Shown here piece by piece: positions 38,042-49,208 of a stretch of DNA of 51,742 bases. The notes beneath the pieces were generated by a model that worked only from the letters and a program-made list of their open reading frames with translations, did no database searches and had not been told where the DNA came from. Within the stretch, counting starts at the first letter, position 1, and the number at the start of each line of letters is the position of its first letter. The stretch covers positions 132,806 through 184,547 of the forward strand of contig CALYQQ010000003.1 of NCBI GenBank assembly GCA_945288535.1, written 5' to 3'. The stretch is from an uncultured Enterobacterales bacterium. GTDB lineage: Bacteria > Pseudomonadota > Gammaproteobacteria > Enterobacterales > CALYQQ01. The translations under genes were made by a program, and so were the position numbers.

Positions 38042-38857
38042 ATGAATAATCATAGGGTGCGTGTTGCTGTTGCCGGAGCAAGTGGTCGGATGGGTCGCCA
38101 GCTGATCCAAGCAATACTTGAAATGGAAGAGGTTGTACTCGGTGCAGCATTAGAGCGTATTGGATCTTCATTTATTGGCCATGATGCGGGTGAGCTTGCT
38201 GGTTGCGGTAATGTGGGTATAACAGTTAATGATTGTCTCGATGATATTATTAATGACTTTGATATTCTCATTGATTTTACTCGGCCAGAAGGAACATTAA
38301 ATCACTTAACTTATTGCTGTAAGCACCATAAGGGAATGATTATTGGAACAACTGGATTTGATGAAGAAGCTAAAACAAGCATTAGTCTTGCAGCAGAAAA
38401 AATTCCTATTGTTTTTGCTGCTAATTTCAGTGTCGGCGTGACATTATTATTAACTTTATTAGAACAGACAGCAAAAGTTATGGGTGAGTATACGGATATT
38501 GAAATTATAGAAGGTCATCATCGTCATAAAGTTGATGCACCCTCAGGAACAGCACTTGCAATGGGTGAAACTATTGCAAAAACACTTGGGCGTGATCTAA
38601 AAACCTGTGCTGTTTATAGTCGTGAAGGACATACTGGTGAGCGTGATCGTAAAACTATTGGTTTTTCAACCATTAGAGCAGGTGATTTAGTTGGTGAACA
38701 TACCGCAATGTTTGCAGATATCGGTGAACGCATAGAAATTACGCATAAGGCTTCAAGTCGTATGACTTTTGCGAAAGGTGCAGTACGTGCTGCAATCTGG
38801 TTATATCAATATAAACAAGGTCTTTATGATATGAGAGATGTTCTTGGTTTAAAATAG
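38042..38857 (+). CDS. dapB: DapB, 4-hydroxy-tetrahydrodipicolinate reductase
   Basis: DapB reduces 4-hydroxy-tetrahydrodipicolinate with NAD(P)H in lysine and diaminopimelate synthesis, needed for peptidoglycan. I start it at ATG 38042 (271 residues, [20 protein letters not shown]) because AAAGGAAAA lies upstream; an in-frame ATG at 38006 would add 12 unrelated residues. The NAD-binding [20 protein letters not shown], and the catalytic [16 protein letters not shown] segment (about 156-171) are intact. Confidence 0.97.
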   Translation: MNNHRVRVAVAGASGRMGRQLIQAILEMEEVVLGAALERIGSSFIGHDAGELAGCGNVGITVNDCLDDIINDFDILIDFTRPEGTLNHLTYCCKHHKGMIIGTTGFDEEAKTSISLAAEKIPIVFAANFSVGVTLLLTLLEQTAKVMGEYTDIEIIEGHHRHKVDAPSGTALAMGETIAKTLGRDLKTCAVYSREGHTGERDRKTIGFSTIRAGDLVGEHTAMFADIGERIEITHKASSRMTFAKGAVRAAIWLYQYKQGLYDMRDVLGLK

Positions 38858-39043
38858 CATTATTTAGTCAATAAAAAATGTCATTATTTTATTAATTTAT
38901 ATAAAAAAATAAAATTTAATTAATTGATAAGTAATGAAAAATAAAAATAAAAATAAATAATAATGTTTTTGTGAGTTATTTATTATTAATCAATATAAAA
39001 TTAATTTTTATCTTTAAATGGGTAGATAATTTGTTCAAATTTA

Positions 39044-39079
39044 AAGCGATAATACTATTTTTTCTTAATATTATCGCTT
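39044..39079 (+). terminator. Candidate terminator after dapB
   Basis: AAGCGATAATA and TATTATCGCTT form a perfect 11-base stem with a 14-base loop, followed by the T-rich ATTTCTTTTATT. It lies 187 bases after the dapB stop, so it may end the dapB transcript ahead of carAB. Confidence 0.5.
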
Positions 39080-39282
39080 ATTTCTTTTATTCTACCTTTT
39101 CTAAAGCTTAATTGCTTTTTTTTGCCAAGTTTATTATTTTTTTTAATCAATATGTGTTGACTATGCATTATAATCTCTAAAAATATAAAAATAACTTACC
39201 ATTATGGCTAGACAAATTACATGTATATCTCTAAAATAAATTTGATTTGCCGGCTAGGTGCATATCTTAATTTTCATTAATG

Positions 39283-39321
39283 GATGAAATACTATGCAGC
39301 AATTATGAATATTTATTTAAG
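39283..39321 (+). promoter_or_regulatory. Tandem ARG boxes (ArgR operator) of carAB
   Basis: Two 18-base ARG boxes lie at 39283-39300 (core TGAAATACTATGCA) and 39304-39321 (core TGAATATTTATTTA), separated by 3 bases, which is the spacing ArgR hexamers require. The second differs from the TGAATNNNNATTCA core at one position, the first at two. They end just before the GGAGG ribosome binding site, as at the arginine-regulated P2 promoter of E. coli carAB. Confidence 0.75.
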
Positions 39322-39332
39322 TCGGAGGTATT

Positions 39333-40481
39333 TTGCGTAAGTCAGCTCTTTTGGTTCTAGATGATGGGACCATATTTCGAGGTCGATCTATTGGCGCATT
39401 AGGATCGACAGTCGGTGAAGTAGTTTTTAATACTTCAATGACAGGTTATCAAGAAATTCTTACAGATCCTTCCTATTCCCATCAAATTATTACACTTACT
39501 TATCCTCATATTGGCAATATCGGTACTAATATTTCAGATGAAGAATCTTCAAAAATACATGCTCGTGGTCTGATTATTCGAGATTTATCATTAATATCAA
39601 GTAATTTCCGCAGTCAAACTTCCCTATCTGATTATCTAAAATACCATAACATTGTCGCTATTGCTGATATAGATACTCGTAAGTTAACACGATTATTGAG
39701 GCATAAAGGCTCACAAAATGGCTGTATTATGGCTGGAGAAATGGCTAATGAAACAGATGCATTAACGAAAGTACGTGAGTTCCCTGGATTAATTGGGCTT
39801 GATTTAGCAAAAGAGGTCACAACACAGCAGCAATATACATGGACGCAAAGAACTTGGTCATTAATAAATGGCTTACCAGATACCAAGGAGGATAAGATAT
39901 TACCTTATCATGTCGTAGTTTATGATTTTGGTGTTAAACAAAATATCTTACGCATGCTCGTTGATCGTGGTTGTCGATTAACTGTTGTGCCAGCGCAAAC
40001 ATCTGCACAAGATGTAATGAAATTACAACCCGATGGTCTATTTTTATCAAATGGTCCAGGAGATCCCGCCGCTTGCTGTTACGCTATTAAGGCAATACAA
40101 CAACTTTTAAAAACTAATCTTCCTCTATTCGGCATTTGTCTTGGCCATCAATTACTGGCTTTAGCATCTGGCGCCAAAACAGTTAAAATGAAATTTGGCC
40201 ATCATGGTGGAAACCACCCTGTAAAAGATATTGTTAGTAATAAAGTTATTATTACTGCTCAAAATCATGGTTTTGCCGTAGATGAATTTAGTTTGCCCAA
40301 TTGCTTAAAAACGACCCATAAATCCCTATTTGATGGCACGCTGCAAGGTATACATCGCACAGATAAACCGGCATTTGGCTTTCAGGGACATCCAGAAGCT
40401 AGTCCAGGTCCCCATGATGCAGCTCCACTTTTTGATCATTTTATTAACCTAATAAAAAATTACCGTTCGACTACAAGATAA
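39333..40481 (+). CDS. carA: CarA, carbamoyl-phosphate synthase small subunit, UUG start
   Basis: CarA is the glutaminase subunit that supplies ammonia to CarB for carbamoyl phosphate, precursor of arginine and pyrimidines. The 382-residue protein matches E. coli CarA throughout: [34 protein letters not shown], the class I amidotransferase nucleophile in [15 protein letters not shown] (about residue 269) and the His/Glu of [19 protein letters not shown]. The start is TTG with GGAGG 6 bases upstream; E. coli carA also starts with UUG. Confidence 0.97.
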   Translation: MRKSALLVLDDGTIFRGRSIGALGSTVGEVVFNTSMTGYQEILTDPSYSHQIITLTYPHIGNIGTNISDEESSKIHARGLIIRDLSLISSNFRSQTSLSDYLKYHNIVAIADIDTRKLTRLLRHKGSQNGCIMAGEMANETDALTKVREFPGLIGLDLAKEVTTQQQYTWTQRTWSLINGLPDTKEDKILPYHVVVYDFGVKQNILRMLVDRGCRLTVVPAQTSAQDVMKLQPDGLFLSNGPGDPAACCYAIKAIQQLLKTNLPLFGICLGHQLLALASGAKTVKMKFGHHGGNHPVKDIVSNKVIITAQNHGFAVDEFSLPNCLKTTHKSLFDGTLQGIHRTDKPAFGFQGHPEASPGPHDAAPLFDHFINLIKNYRSTTR

Positions 40482-40494
40482 ATCAGGAGAAAAA

Positions 40495-43400
40495 ATGCCA
40501 AAACGTACAGATATACAAAGTATCCTGATTTTAGGTGCTGGACCGATCGTTATTGGTCAAGCCTGTGAATTTGATTATTCAGGAGCACAAGCATGTAAAG
40601 CACTACGTGAAGAAGGCTATCGCATTATTTTGGTAAATTCCAATCCGGCAACTATTATGACCGATCCCAAAATGGCTGATGCAACATATATTGAACCTAT
40701 TCATTGGCAAGTTGTACGTAAGATTATTGAAAAAGAACGTCCGGATGCTATTTTACCAACAATGGGAGGCCAAACAGCACTCAATTGTGCTTTAGATTTG
40801 GAACGACATGGCGTCTTAGCAGAATTTTCGGTTATGATGATTGGTGCCACTGCGGATGCTATTGATAAAGCAGAAGATCGACGCCGGTTTGATCAAGCGA
40901 TGAAAAAAATAGGATTAGAAACTGCCCGTTCAGGAATTGCACATTCAATGAAGGATGCCCTATCAGTTGCTGAAAGAGTGGGATTTCCTTGTATTATTCG
41001 TCCTTCATTTACTATGGGCGGAAGTGGCGGAGGGATTGCTTACAATCGTGAGGAGTTTGAGGAAATTTGTATGCGTGGCTTAGATTTATCGCCGACGCAC
41101 GAATTACTGATTGATGAATCACTAATTGGTTGGAAAGAGTATGAAATGGAGGTCGTGCGTGATACGCATGACAATGCTATCATTATTTGTTCGATTGAAA
41201 ACGTTGATGCAATGGGTATTCATACGGGAGATTCTATTACCGTTGCACCAGCACAAACACTGACAGATAAAGAGTATCAAATAATGCGTAATGCTTCGAT
41301 AGCTGTATTACGTGAAATTGGTGTAGAAACGGGCGGGGCCAATGTTCAGTTTGCAATTAATCCTAAAAATGGCCGAATGATTATTATTGAAATGAACCCA
41401 CGTGTTTCACGCTCATCAGCTTTAGCATCAAAAGCAACTGGTTTTCCTATTGCAAAGATTGCTGCTAAACTTGCCATAGGCTATACACTTGATGAACTTA
41501 ATAATGATATCACGGGAGGAAAAACACCAGCATCATTTGAGCCATCAATTGACTATGTTGTGACCAAAATACCTCGATTTAATTTTGAAAAGTTTATTGG
41601 AAGTAATAATCGATTAACGACCCAAATGAAATCAGTCGGTGAAGTTATGGCTATTGGCAGAACATTTCAAGAATCTATACAAAAAGCCTTACGTGGATTG
41701 GAAGTCGGTGCTACAGGATTTGATCCACACATTAACCTTGACGATGATGAATCTCTTACACGAATTCGCTATGAACTAAAAGAAGCAGGTGCTGAACGTA
41801 TTTGGTATATAGCTGATGCTTTCCGTATTGGTATGTCTGTTGATGGTGTATTTAATCTGACAAATATTGATCGTTGGTTTCTTGTTCAAATTGAAGAATT
41901 AGTTCGTTTAGAAACACAACTGGTTGAATGTGGTTTCACGGGATTACAGTCAGAATTTTTACATTTTTTAAAACGTAAGGGATTCTCTGATGCTCGATTA
42001 GCACATCTTTTAGAGGTATCTGAATCAAAATTACGTGAATTTCGCTATCATAATGGTATTTACCCTGTATATAAGCGAGTAGATACGTGTGCAGCAGAAT
42101 TTTCTACTAATACGGCCTATATGTACTCTACGTATGAAGAGGAGTGTGAAGCTGACCCGCAACATATTAAACCTAAGATAATGATATTGGGAGGCGGGCC
42201 TAATCGCATTGGTCAAGGTATTGAATTTGATTATTGTTGTGTTCATGCTGCATTAGCATTACGAGAGGATGGCTACGAAACAATTATGGTTAACTGTAAT
42301 CCTGAGACAGTATCAACGGATTATGATACATCAGATAGGCTTTATTTTGAGCCCGTCACATTAGAAGATATATTAGAAATTGTCAGAGTAGAGCAGCCAC
42401 AAGGTGTGATCGTTCAATATGGGGGGCAAACGCCATTGAAATTGGCAAGGGCGTTAGAAGCGGAAGGTGTTACTATTATTGGTACGTCACCAGAGGCCAT
42501 TGATCGTGCTGAAGATCGTGAACGTTTTCAGCAGGCGGTTAATCGATTAGGATTAAAGCAACCTGCAAATGCAACCGTAAATACGTTACAAAAGGCACTC
42601 GAAGAGGCAAAATTAATTGGTTATCCATTAGTTGTAAGACCCTCCTATGTTCTCGGGGGGCGAGCAATGGAAATTGTTTATGATGAGATAGATTTACGTC
42701 GCTATTTTCAAAGCGCTGTAAATGTATCAAATGAGGCGCCTGTATTGCTTGATCATTTTCTTGACGATGCCATTGAAGTAGATATCGATGCTATTTGCGA
42801 CGGTGAGAAAGTATTCATTGGCGGTATTATGGAGCATATAGAACAAGCCGGTGTTCATTCAGGAGATTCTGCCTGCTCATTGCCAGCTTATACCCTTAGT
42901 CATGAAATTCAAGATGTTATGCGCCATCAGGTGAAACAATTGGCATTTGAGCTAGAAGTTCGTGGCTTAATGAATGTGCAATTTGCTATTAAAGATAATG
43001 AGATTTATCTGATTGAAGTTAACCCTCGGGCAGCAAGAACGATCCCTTTTGTCTCTAAAGCGACGGGTGTACCACTAGCTAAAGTGGCTGCCCGAGTAAT
43101 GGTTGGACAGTCTTTAGCGCAACAGCAAATAACCGAAGAAATTATACCACCTTATTATTCAGTTAAAGAAGTTGTATTACCTTTTAATAAATTTCCTAAT
43201 GTTGATCCTATTTTAGGGCCAGAAATGCGATCAACGGGTGAAGTTATGGGGGTAGGACGAACGTTTGCGGAAGCCTTTGGTAAAGCGATGTTAGCAAGTC
43301 AGTTACGTATGTTAAGTAAAGGCAGGGCGTTACTTTCTGTTCGAAATGAAGATAAAAAACGAGTCATTAAGTTAGCAGAGAAATTAATCAATCTCGGTTT

Positions 43401-43716
43401 TACGTTAGATGCGACACATGGTACTGCTGTTGCTTTAGGGGAAGCTGGTATTAATCCTCGATTGGTGAATAAAGTACATGAAGGGCGGCCGCATATTCAG
43501 GATAAAACTAAAAATGGTGAGTATGTCTATATAGTCAATACAACAGCTGGCCGTCAAGCGATTGAGGATTCTAAACTCATTCGTCGTAGTGCATTGCAAT
43601 ATAAAGTTCATTATGACACAACATTAAATGGAGGGTTTGCAACAACAATGGCCATGTCTACGGATCCTACAGAACGCGTTATCTCTTTGCAGGAAATGCA
43701 TCAATTATTGCACTAA
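40495..43716 (+). CDS. carB: CarB, carbamoyl-phosphate synthase large subunit
   Basis: CarB makes carbamoyl phosphate from bicarbonate, ammonia and two ATP. The 1073-residue length equals that of E. coli CarB. Two homologous ATP-grasp halves are visible: the first with [15 protein letters not shown] (about 168-182), the second with [15 protein letters not shown] (about 715-729), each with an NPR motif ([36 protein letters not shown]). The C-terminal allosteric domain follows after about 935. AGGAGA lies 5 bases before the ATG, 13 bases after carA. Confidence 0.98.
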   Translation: MPKRTDIQSILILGAGPIVIGQACEFDYSGAQACKALREEGYRIILVNSNPATIMTDPKMADATYIEPIHWQVVRKIIEKERPDAILPTMGGQTALNCALDLERHGVLAEFSVMMIGATADAIDKAEDRRRFDQAMKKIGLETARSGIAHSMKDALSVAERVGFPCIIRPSFTMGGSGGGIAYNREEFEEICMRGLDLSPTHELLIDESLIGWKEYEMEVVRDTHDNAIIICSIENVDAMGIHTGDSITVAPAQTLTDKEYQIMRNASIAVLREIGVETGGANVQFAINPKNGRMIIIEMNPRVSRSSALASKATGFPIAKIAAKLAIGYTLDELNNDITGGKTPASFEPSIDYVVTKIPRFNFEKFIGSNNRLTTQMKSVGEVMAIGRTFQESIQKALRGLEVGATGFDPHINLDDDESLTRIRYELKEAGAERIWYIADAFRIGMSVDGVFNLTNIDRWFLVQIEELVRLETQLVECGFTGLQSEFLHFLKRKGFSDARLAHLLEVSESKLREFRYHNGIYPVYKRVDTCAAEFSTNTAYMYSTYEEECEADPQHIKPKIMILGGGPNRIGQGIEFDYCCVHAALALREDGYETIMVNCNPETVSTDYDTSDRLYFEPVTLEDILEIVRVEQPQGVIVQYGGQTPLKLARALEAEGVTIIGTSPEAIDRAEDRERFQQAVNRLGLKQPANATVNTLQKALEEAKLIGYPLVVRPSYVLGGRAMEIVYDEIDLRRYFQSAVNVSNEAPVLLDHFLDDAIEVDIDAICDGEKVFIGGIMEHIEQAGVHSGDSACSLPAYTLSHEIQDVMRHQVKQLAFELEVRGLMNVQFAIKDNEIYLIEVNPRAARTIPFVSKATGVPLAKVAARVMVGQSLAQQQITEEIIPPYYSVKEVVLPFNKFPNVDPILGPEMRSTGEVMGVGRTFAEAFGKAMLASQLRMLSKGRALLSVRNEDKKRVIKLAEKLINLGFTLDATHGTAVALGEAGINPRLVNKVHEGRPHIQDKTKNGEYVYIVNTTAGRQAIEDSKLIRRSALQYKVHYDTTLNGGFATTMAMSTDPTERVISLQEMHQLLH

Positions 43717-43727
43717 ACGGATTAATT

Positions 43728-43749
43728 TAGAGTATTACACGTTACTCTA
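43728..43749 (+). terminator. Weak hairpin after carB
   Basis: TAGAGTA and TACTCTA form a 7-base stem with an 8-base loop 11 bases after carB. The T-run (TTAAATTTA) is interrupted, so termination would be weak. Confidence 0.35.
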
Positions 43750-43882
43750 TTAAATTTATCTATTTGAAATTAATAATTTTATTAAGAAATGTTATTTATT
43801 AAATATGATTTTTTACTGATTATTTTTATATAATGGTAAAACAAAGAATTATGAATAAAATGATTTAATATAATAAACTGTC

Positions 43883-43918
43883 TGCGCCAACTAGCCTATT
43901 TAGTAAATTGCTGGCGCA
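43883..43918 (-). terminator. Hairpin after the LysE-type exporter gene
   Basis: TGCGCCA (43883-43889) and TGGCGCA (43912-43918) form a GC-rich 7-base stem, and ACTA/TAGT may pair within the loop. It lies 35 bases downstream of the minus-strand exporter gene and is followed by an AT-rich stretch with short T-runs. Confidence 0.5.
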
Positions 43919-43953
43919 AACAATAAACTTATTTTATCGTATTTTCTTATCGA

Positions 43954-44571
43954 TTAACTAAATATACCTACCTTAATACCAAGTGCAATCAGTAGCCCGC
44001 CAAGAAGTTTATCTATAGGTGATTGTGCTTTATTAAATATATTTTGTACTTTAGGATGTTGGACTAAATGCACCAGTAATGGCCACCAAATAACTCCCAA
44101 TAACACAATAATCGATGCGTACCAGAGTTTTTCTAAAATAGTGGAATTTGGGGATAATACTTGTGTAAAGAGTGCCAAAAAAAACAATGTTGCTTTAGGG
44201 TTAAGTAAGTTACATAAATAGCCCTGAAAAAATGCTTGTTTTTGGCTTACTTGTTGTTTTTCATTTTGGGAAACACATATTTTATGTTCACCTTTACTTA
44301 TAAGCGCTTGGCAACCTAACCAAATTAAATAAATAGCACCAATATATTTAATAAGATTAAATAATTGGGGAATTGCAGCAATGACTACAGCTAGTCCAGC
44401 GACACAATAAATCATATGGGTAACAATACCAAGAATAACGCCAAGTGCTGTCATCATAGCGGCATTATAAGGATAACGCGCCGCATTTTTTATTATCAGA
44501 AAAAAATCTGGACCGGGTGAAAGCATGCCTAATGCGGCAATAGACATAACTAAAAGAGATGTTTCTAACAT
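43954..44571 (-). CDS. LysE/RhtB family amino-acid exporter
   Basis: This is a LysE/RhtB-family inner-membrane exporter, related to E. coli RhtB, RhtC and LeuE; the substrate cannot be told from sequence. I start it at ATG 44571 (205 residues) because the family motif MLSPGPDFFLIIKNAARYP then lies at residues 16-34, the usual position; a frame from 44694 would add 41 unrelated residues. Six hydrophobic segments, GAIYLIWLGCQAL and the NLLNPKATLFFLALF segment are family features. It is divergent from folA and is not in this position in E. coli. Confidence 0.88.
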   Translation of the reverse strand: MLETSLLVMSIAALGMLSPGPDFFLIIKNAARYPYNAAMMTALGVILGIVTHMIYCVAGLAVVIAAIPQLFNLIKYIGAIYLIWLGCQALISKGEHKICVSQNEKQQVSQKQAFFQGYLCNLLNPKATLFFLALFTQVLSPNSTILEKLWYASIIVLLGVIWWPLLVHLVQHPKVQNIFNKAQSPIDKLLGGLLIALGIKVGIFS

Positions 44572-44749
44572 GGTAATCTCATTATTAATGCAGAAAAAAA
44601 AGTGAAAATCGCTGTCGAGAAAGGCGAGTTGATAGGTTATTATTATCATTTTATTATAGATTAAGGCAACAATTAATTTACTTTCTATTGGCAAATAATG
44701 GCGTAAACAAATAACATCACCGATGTGATTTATCTTTTGAGTAAAATAT

Positions 44750-45235
44750 ATGAAAATTAGTTTAATAGCCGCTATGGCGCAGCAACGTGTAATTGGTCAT
44801 GACAATCAAATGCCATGGTATTTGCCTGCAGATTTAGCTTGGTTTAAACGGAATACGTTACATAAACCGGTTATTATGGGTCGAAAAACCTTTGAATCGA
44901 TTGGCCGTCCATTACCTAATCGAGAAAATATCGTATTAAGTCACTATCCAGGCAGTAATAAAAATGTGAGTTGGGTGAGAAGTATTGATGAAGCCTTATA
45001 TAAAGTAGATACTGCATCAGAAGTTATGGTTATTGGTGGCGGTCATCTTTATTCAGTATTTTTGCCATTAGCTCATCGACTCTATTTAACGCATATTGAT
45101 TTAAATATAGCAGGTGATACTTTTTTTCCTGATTATACTCTGTTTAACTGGCAAATATTATTTGATGAGTTTCATCAAGCTGATGAGAAAAACCCTTATC
45201 ATTATCAATTTCAAATACTTGAAAGACAATTATAA
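44750..45235 (+). CDS. folA: FolA, dihydrofolate reductase
   Basis: FolA reduces dihydrofolate to tetrahydrofolate with NADPH and is the target of trimethoprim. The 161-residue chromosomal-type enzyme resembles E. coli [27 protein letters not shown], the catalytic Asp in [12 protein letters not shown] (residue 27), [19 protein letters not shown], and [17 protein letters not shown]. The Met20 loop and ILSxx segments are intact. It faces apaH tail to tail with 46 bases between them. Confidence 0.97.
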   Translation: MKISLIAAMAQQRVIGHDNQMPWYLPADLAWFKRNTLHKPVIMGRKTFESIGRPLPNRENIVLSHYPGSNKNVSWVRSIDEALYKVDTASEVMVIGGGHLYSVFLPLAHRLYLTHIDLNIAGDTFFPDYTLFNWQILFDEFHQADEKNPYHYQFQILERQL

Positions 45236-45281
45236 TGTTTAACATACATTAAAAGAGAATTAACAGTGTGTTAGATAATAT

Positions 45282-46100
45282 TTAATCTCGGCTAAATGCT
45301 TTTTGTTTAAAAAAAGTTTTATCTTCCCAACGCAACATAGTTAATTTCTTTCCCCAACAACATCCCGTATCTAATGGATAGAAGCCTTTAGGTGCACCTT
45401 TGCCTTTTAACGAAGCCCAATGTCCGAAGACAATACTATAATGTTGTGCGACACTATTAGCTAAAGTAAACCAAGGCTTAAGCGGTTTAGGTGCTTCATC
45501 AGGAGCCTCTTTACAATCAAAATCTAAACTACCATTAGGATAACAATAGCGCATACGGGTTAATACATTAGTAGTAAAGCGTAAACGAGCTATACCTGCT
45601 AAGGATTCACTCCAGTAATTAGGATAATCACCATACATTTCATCAAGAAATAAATTATAACTATCGCTCGCTAATATTTTTTCCACGTCTTTAGCACAGT
45701 TTTTCAAGGTAGTGATATCCCATTGAGGGCTAATACCAGCATGTGCCATCACTAATTTCTTTTCTTCATCTACATGTAACAAAGGTTGATGGCGTAACCA
45801 AGTTAATAATTCATCACAATCGGGTGCCATAAGTAATTCAGATAGATTATCCCGTTTTTTATTGCTCGAAATACCGGCATGGACAGCCAATAGATGAAGG
45901 TCATGATTACCTAAGACTAAGCGAACAGAATTACGTAAAGAATAAACTAAACGCAATACAGAAAGAGAGTCTGGACCTCGGGCAACAAGATCACCGGTTA
46001 ACCATAATGTATCTTTGTCTACGTCAAACGCTGACTTTTCGAGTAAGGCTTGTAATTCATTATAGCAACCATGTATATCGCCAATTAAAAGTGTTGACAT
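45282..46100 (-). CDS. apaH: ApaH, diadenosine tetraphosphatase
   Basis: ApaH hydrolyses Ap4A symmetrically to two ADP and also removes Np4 caps from RNA. The 272-residue metallophosphatase shows the metal motifs [14 protein letters not shown] (about 7-20), [15 protein letters not shown] (about 35-49), [17 protein letters not shown] (about 60-76) and the C-terminal [13 protein letters not shown]. The usual partner apaG is missing upstream, so apaH needs its own promoter; TATACT at 46153-46158 on the minus strand is a possible -10 box. Confidence 0.96.
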   Translation of the reverse strand: MSTLLIGDIHGCYNELQALLEKSAFDVDKDTLWLTGDLVARGPDSLSVLRLVYSLRNSVRLVLGNHDLHLLAVHAGISSNKKRDNLSELLMAPDCDELLTWLRHQPLLHVDEEKKLVMAHAGISPQWDITTLKNCAKDVEKILASDSYNLFLDEMYGDYPNYWSESLAGIARLRFTTNVLTRMRYCYPNGSLDFDCKEAPDEAPKPLKPWFTLANSVAQHYSIVFGHWASLKGKGAPKGFYPLDTGCCWGKKLTMLRWEDKTFFKQKAFSRD

Positions 46101-46830
46101 AAAAATAATTGTCCTTTTAAAAATAAAGTGATCGTTGCATGATTTGAGGGTAAGTATAGATAATATTTTGATATTAACATATTATTAAGGATCTAAGACG
46201 ATTTTATCATTAACATAAATATAATTGGATGAATATAAACGTTGCTACTTATCTGATTTTTCACTCACTATTATTGATTTAAAAAGATATTTCCTTATGT
46301 AATTTTTCTATTAATAGATCACATCTATAGCATTATTTAGCTAATTTTATCTCTAAATAAATGACGTAATATTGATAAAGTCACTGAACCACACTGTCCA
46401 CGTACTCATTTAGCAAAGATGCGTATCCAAAAATTAAAATTACGGCAATAATCAAAAGGAAATGCCAAAACGTAATTCATCTTACAGATACACATCCTAT
46501 TTTCACTGTACGTACTATCATACTGATAATGCGTAAAAAATATTGGTGATAAAGCGTAACGAATTGAAAATAAGTCAAAATACTTAAAAAATTAAGGTAA
46601 GAAGAAACTAAAGTTAATTTGAGTATGTAATAAACAACATAACTAACAACAGATGAATGACCGGAAAATCATATAATTAACTTATAGTTGCTAAAGAATC
46701 ATTCATAAAAAGATATCTATAAATTACTTCTAATCAAGTAAGTGGTTGTGTCTGATTGGGAAGTTATTTGTAAATAACTGCTTTGAATAGCAAAACGACT
46801 GTAAAAATAATTAAGATATAGTCTAAAGGG
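46101..46830. other. Non-coding gap where apaG is expected
   Basis: About 730 bases without a supported intact gene. In E. coli apaG fills the space between rsmA and apaH. I see a possible fragment of apaG at 46717-46806 and an 18-base near-palindrome AGTTATTTGTAAATAACT at 46762-46779. The part 46101-46710 shows only short frames with stops in all six readings. Confidence 0.5.
46717..46806 (-). pseudogene. apaG: Possible remnant of apaG (N-terminal part only)
   Basis: On the minus strand, just after rsmA, one frame without a start codon reads SRFAIQSSYLQITSQSD and then a Tyr four residues later, before a stop at 46717-46719. It resembles the N-terminus of ApaG, which in E. coli reads IQVQSVYIEAQSSPDNERY: Gln, Ser, Tyr, Ser, Asp and Tyr fall in register. 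The location is exactly where apaG belongs. The match is short and judged by eye, so this is only a candidate. Confidence 0.3.
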
Positions 46831-46831
46831 T

Positions 46832-46853
46832 AAAACCCGGTTTTTAGACCGGG
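46832..46853 (-). terminator. Terminator after rsmA
   Basis: On the minus strand CCCGGT and ACCGGG form a 6-base GC-rich stem with a 6-base loop, directly followed by TTTT. It is 31 bases after the rsmA stop and separates rsmA from apaH, which share a transcript in E. coli. Confidence 0.8.
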
Positions 46854-46883
46854 AAAAAAGAGATGACGATTTGTGATAATATA

Positions 46884-47702
46884 TTAATTAATATTTGTAC
46901 GTTGTTCTGACAGCCAATTCGCTATTTTAGCATATTGTTCAAGACTAATATTTTCAGCACGTAATGACGGGTCTATGTCTAGGGAGTGTAGTTGTTCTGT
47001 AGTCAAATGGTGTTCCAGACTATTACGTAACGTTTTTCTTCTTTGGGTAAATGCTTGCGTTACTATTTGACTAAAAAGTGTCATATCATTCACTTTCCAT
47101 GGTAATGTTTTATGAGGAATAAGCCTGACTACGGCAGAATCTACTTTAGGCGCAGGCTGAAAAGCCTGTGGTGGAACTTCTATTATTGGCATGATTTGAC
47201 AATAATATTGTGCCATGACGCTTAATCTGCCATAAGTTTTACTATTAGGTGCTGCGACTAACCTATTTACCACTTCTTTTTGTAACATAAAGTGCATATC
47301 ACTAATTACATCAGCATATAAAAATAGATGAAACATAAGAGGTGTAGAAATGTTATAAGGCAGATTACCAAAAATACGCAATGGTTTATCATAATGCGTT
47401 GAAAGTTGATGAAAGTCTATTGTCATTGCATCTTGCTGATAAATCGTGAGTTTTTCTTGTAAAAAAGGATGTCTAGCTAAGCGATGTGCTAAATCTCTGT
47501 CTAACTCAATGACGGTAAGTTGATCAACTAAATTAGCAACCGGTTCTGTCAACGCACCAAGTCCGGGACCAATCTCAATAATAGCTTGATCTTTTCTAGG
47601 ATTAATTGCTGAAACAATACTATCAATAATGTATTGATCTTTTAAAAAATTTTGGCCAAACCGTTTACGAGCAACGTGACCTTGGTGTACCCGATTATTC
47701 AT
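46884..47702 (-). CDS. rsmA: RsmA (KsgA), 16S rRNA dimethyladenosine transferase
   Basis: RsmA dimethylates two adjacent adenosines near the 3' end of 16S rRNA with SAM during 30S maturation; its loss gives kasugamycin resistance. The 272-residue protein starts [20 protein letters not shown] like E. coli KsgA and has the SAM motif [12 protein letters not shown] (about 43-54), the catalytic [15 protein letters not shown] (about 112-126) and [10 protein letters not shown] near 219-228. The ribosome binding site is weak. pdxA, normally just upstream, is missing. Confidence 0.97.
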   Translation of the reverse strand: MNNRVHQGHVARKRFGQNFLKDQYIIDSIVSAINPRKDQAIIEIGPGLGALTEPVANLVDQLTVIELDRDLAHRLARHPFLQEKLTIYQQDAMTIDFHQLSTHYDKPLRIFGNLPYNISTPLMFHLFLYADVISDMHFMLQKEVVNRLVAAPNSKTYGRLSVMAQYYCQIMPIIEVPPQAFQPAPKVDSAVVRLIPHKTLPWKVNDMTLFSQIVTQAFTQRRKTLRNSLEHHLTTEQLHSLDIDPSLRAENISLEQYAKIANWLSEQRTNIN

Positions 47703-47748
47703 AAATAGATGTTATCCGATAGATGTAGTATTCATTTATTATAAAACA

Positions 47749-47781
47749 ACGATCCAATTGCGAAATAGCATATTGGACCGT
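47749..47781 (-). other. Hairpin between surA and rsmA, at the site of pdxA
   Basis: ACGATCCAAT (47749-47758) and ATTGGACCGT (47772-47781) pair over 10 positions with one mismatch and a 13-base loop. On the minus strand TGTTTTAT follows, so it may partly end the lptD-surA transcript before rsmA. In E. coli pdxA fills this position. Confidence 0.45.
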
Positions 47782-47813
47782 CGTCATTCAAATTTTGTTT
47801 TAGTCGTGTTCAA

Positions 47814-49142
47814 TTAATTGTTTTGCGATGCTAGAATGCGAACATAAGCTGATGCACGTAATTCCTGTATCCAGCTTTGTGTCTCTTCAGCAAATTTTCG
47901 ATTAAATAACATACGATACGCCTGATCTTTACGCGTCTTTTCTGTAGCATCGATTTGACGAGTATCTAGCAACTCAACAATGTGCCAGCCAAAAGAGGAA
48001 TGGAATGGCATACTTATTTCGCCTTTTCTAAGACTGATTAGCACATTTTTAAAAGCAGGATCATAAACATCTGCTAGTGCCCAACCTAAATCACCGCCTT
48101 GTTGTGCAGATCCCGGATCTTCTGAAAATTGACGTGCAGCATCAGCAAATTTTATCTTATTTGATAAGATATCTTGATAAATTTCACGCAATTTCGTTTC
48201 TGCTTGTTTATCGGTCAAAATAACAGAGGGTTTAAGTAATATATGCCGAGCTCTAACTTCTTGAGCTGAAATTTTCTTTTCTTTGCCTTGGCGAATATTA
48301 TTAACTTTAATGATATGGAATCCAACTTTTGATTGTAATGGACCAACAATATCCCCTTTTTGTGCATTTGCTAAAGCATCAGCTATTACTGGGGGTAATT
48401 CTTCTAATTTGCCCCACCCCATATTACCACCATTTAATGCTTGGCCATCAGCAGAATAACTCGCCGCTAATTTTCCAAAATTTGCGCCATTTTTTAGTTC
48501 GTCTATAAGCAAATCCATATGTGTTTTGGCACGATCAATTTGCTCCTGACTTGGATTTTCTGGTAAAGCCAACATAATATGACTTAAGTTAAATTCACGT
48601 ACATTGCCTTCTTGTTGTGCTAATTGGGCTGCAAGCGAATCTACTTCTTGTGGTAAAATTGTGATCCGACGGCGAATTTCATTGTTGCGAACTTCCGCTA
48701 ACATCATTTCTTTACGGATTTGCTCACGGTAAGTATTAAATGACATACCATCAGCGGCAAGATGATTCGTTAATTGTGTTAATGTAAGTCTGTTTTGGCG
48801 AGCAATATCAAGAATAGCCTGATCGACTTCTTGATCTGAAATTTTTATTCCTGCACTTTGGCCCAGTTGTTCTACAATATTGTCGATAATTAGTCTTTCA
48901 ATAATTTGAGAACGTAGTGTTTCATCATCAGGTAATTGTTGACGAGATTGTATTGCATTCTTTTTAACATTGGTCATCATGCTGAGGATTTCACTTTCCA
49001 AAATAGCGCCGTTATTAACAATAACAGCCACACGATCAACGACTTTTCCTTTAATAGGTTGAGCGGCATTTAGATATAATGGTAGTGTGACCATACTTGC
49101 ACAAAAAGTGATAACAGCAGCAAGCGTTTTCCAGTTTTTCAT
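47814..49142 (-). CDS. surA: SurA, periplasmic chaperone and peptidyl-prolyl isomerase
   Basis: SurA escorts outer-membrane proteins, including LptD, across the periplasm. The 442-residue precursor has a signal peptide ([10 protein letters not shown]..., likely cleaved after the Ala at residue 26), an N-terminal chaperone domain (about 35-175, with [18 protein letters not shown]), two parvulin domains (about 178-280, with [10 protein letters not shown] and [13 protein letters not shown]; about 290-395, with [10 protein letters not shown] and [16 protein letters not shown]), and a C-terminal helix. AGGAAAGG precedes the ATG. It follows lptD by 66 bases. Confidence 0.97.
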   Translation of the reverse strand: MKNWKTLAAVITFCASMVTLPLYLNAAQPIKGKVVDRVAVIVNNGAILESEILSMMTNVKKNAIQSRQQLPDDETLRSQIIERLIIDNIVEQLGQSAGIKISDQEVDQAILDIARQNRLTLTQLTNHLAADGMSFNTYREQIRKEMMLAEVRNNEIRRRITILPQEVDSLAAQLAQQEGNVREFNLSHIMLALPENPSQEQIDRAKTHMDLLIDELKNGANFGKLAASYSADGQALNGGNMGWGKLEELPPVIADALANAQKGDIVGPLQSKVGFHIIKVNNIRQGKEKKISAQEVRARHILLKPSVILTDKQAETKLREIYQDILSNKIKFADAARQFSEDPGSAQQGGDLGWALADVYDPAFKNVLISLRKGEISMPFHSSFGWHIVELLDTRQIDATEKTRKDQAYRMLFNRKFAEETQSWIQELRASAYVRILASQNN

Positions 49143-49208
49143 TACCTTTCCTACTTAGTTAGTTCAGAATAATTTAAATTTGTTTCAATACTGTCGACCA
49201 CAGTAACG

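Larger units (their letters stand above)
38858..39332. other. Intergenic region dapB-carA
   Basis: The 475-base gap has no gene. It contains a very AT-rich stretch (38880-39010), a terminator-like hairpin (39044-39079) and the arginine operator of carAB (39283-39321). The E. coli carAB control region is also long and has two promoters; I could not place both here. Confidence 0.5.

Noticed and set aside
44572..44694. 41-residue N-terminal extension of the LysE-type exporter
   Set aside because: The family motif near residue 16 fits the start at 44571; the extra residues have no counterpart in the family.
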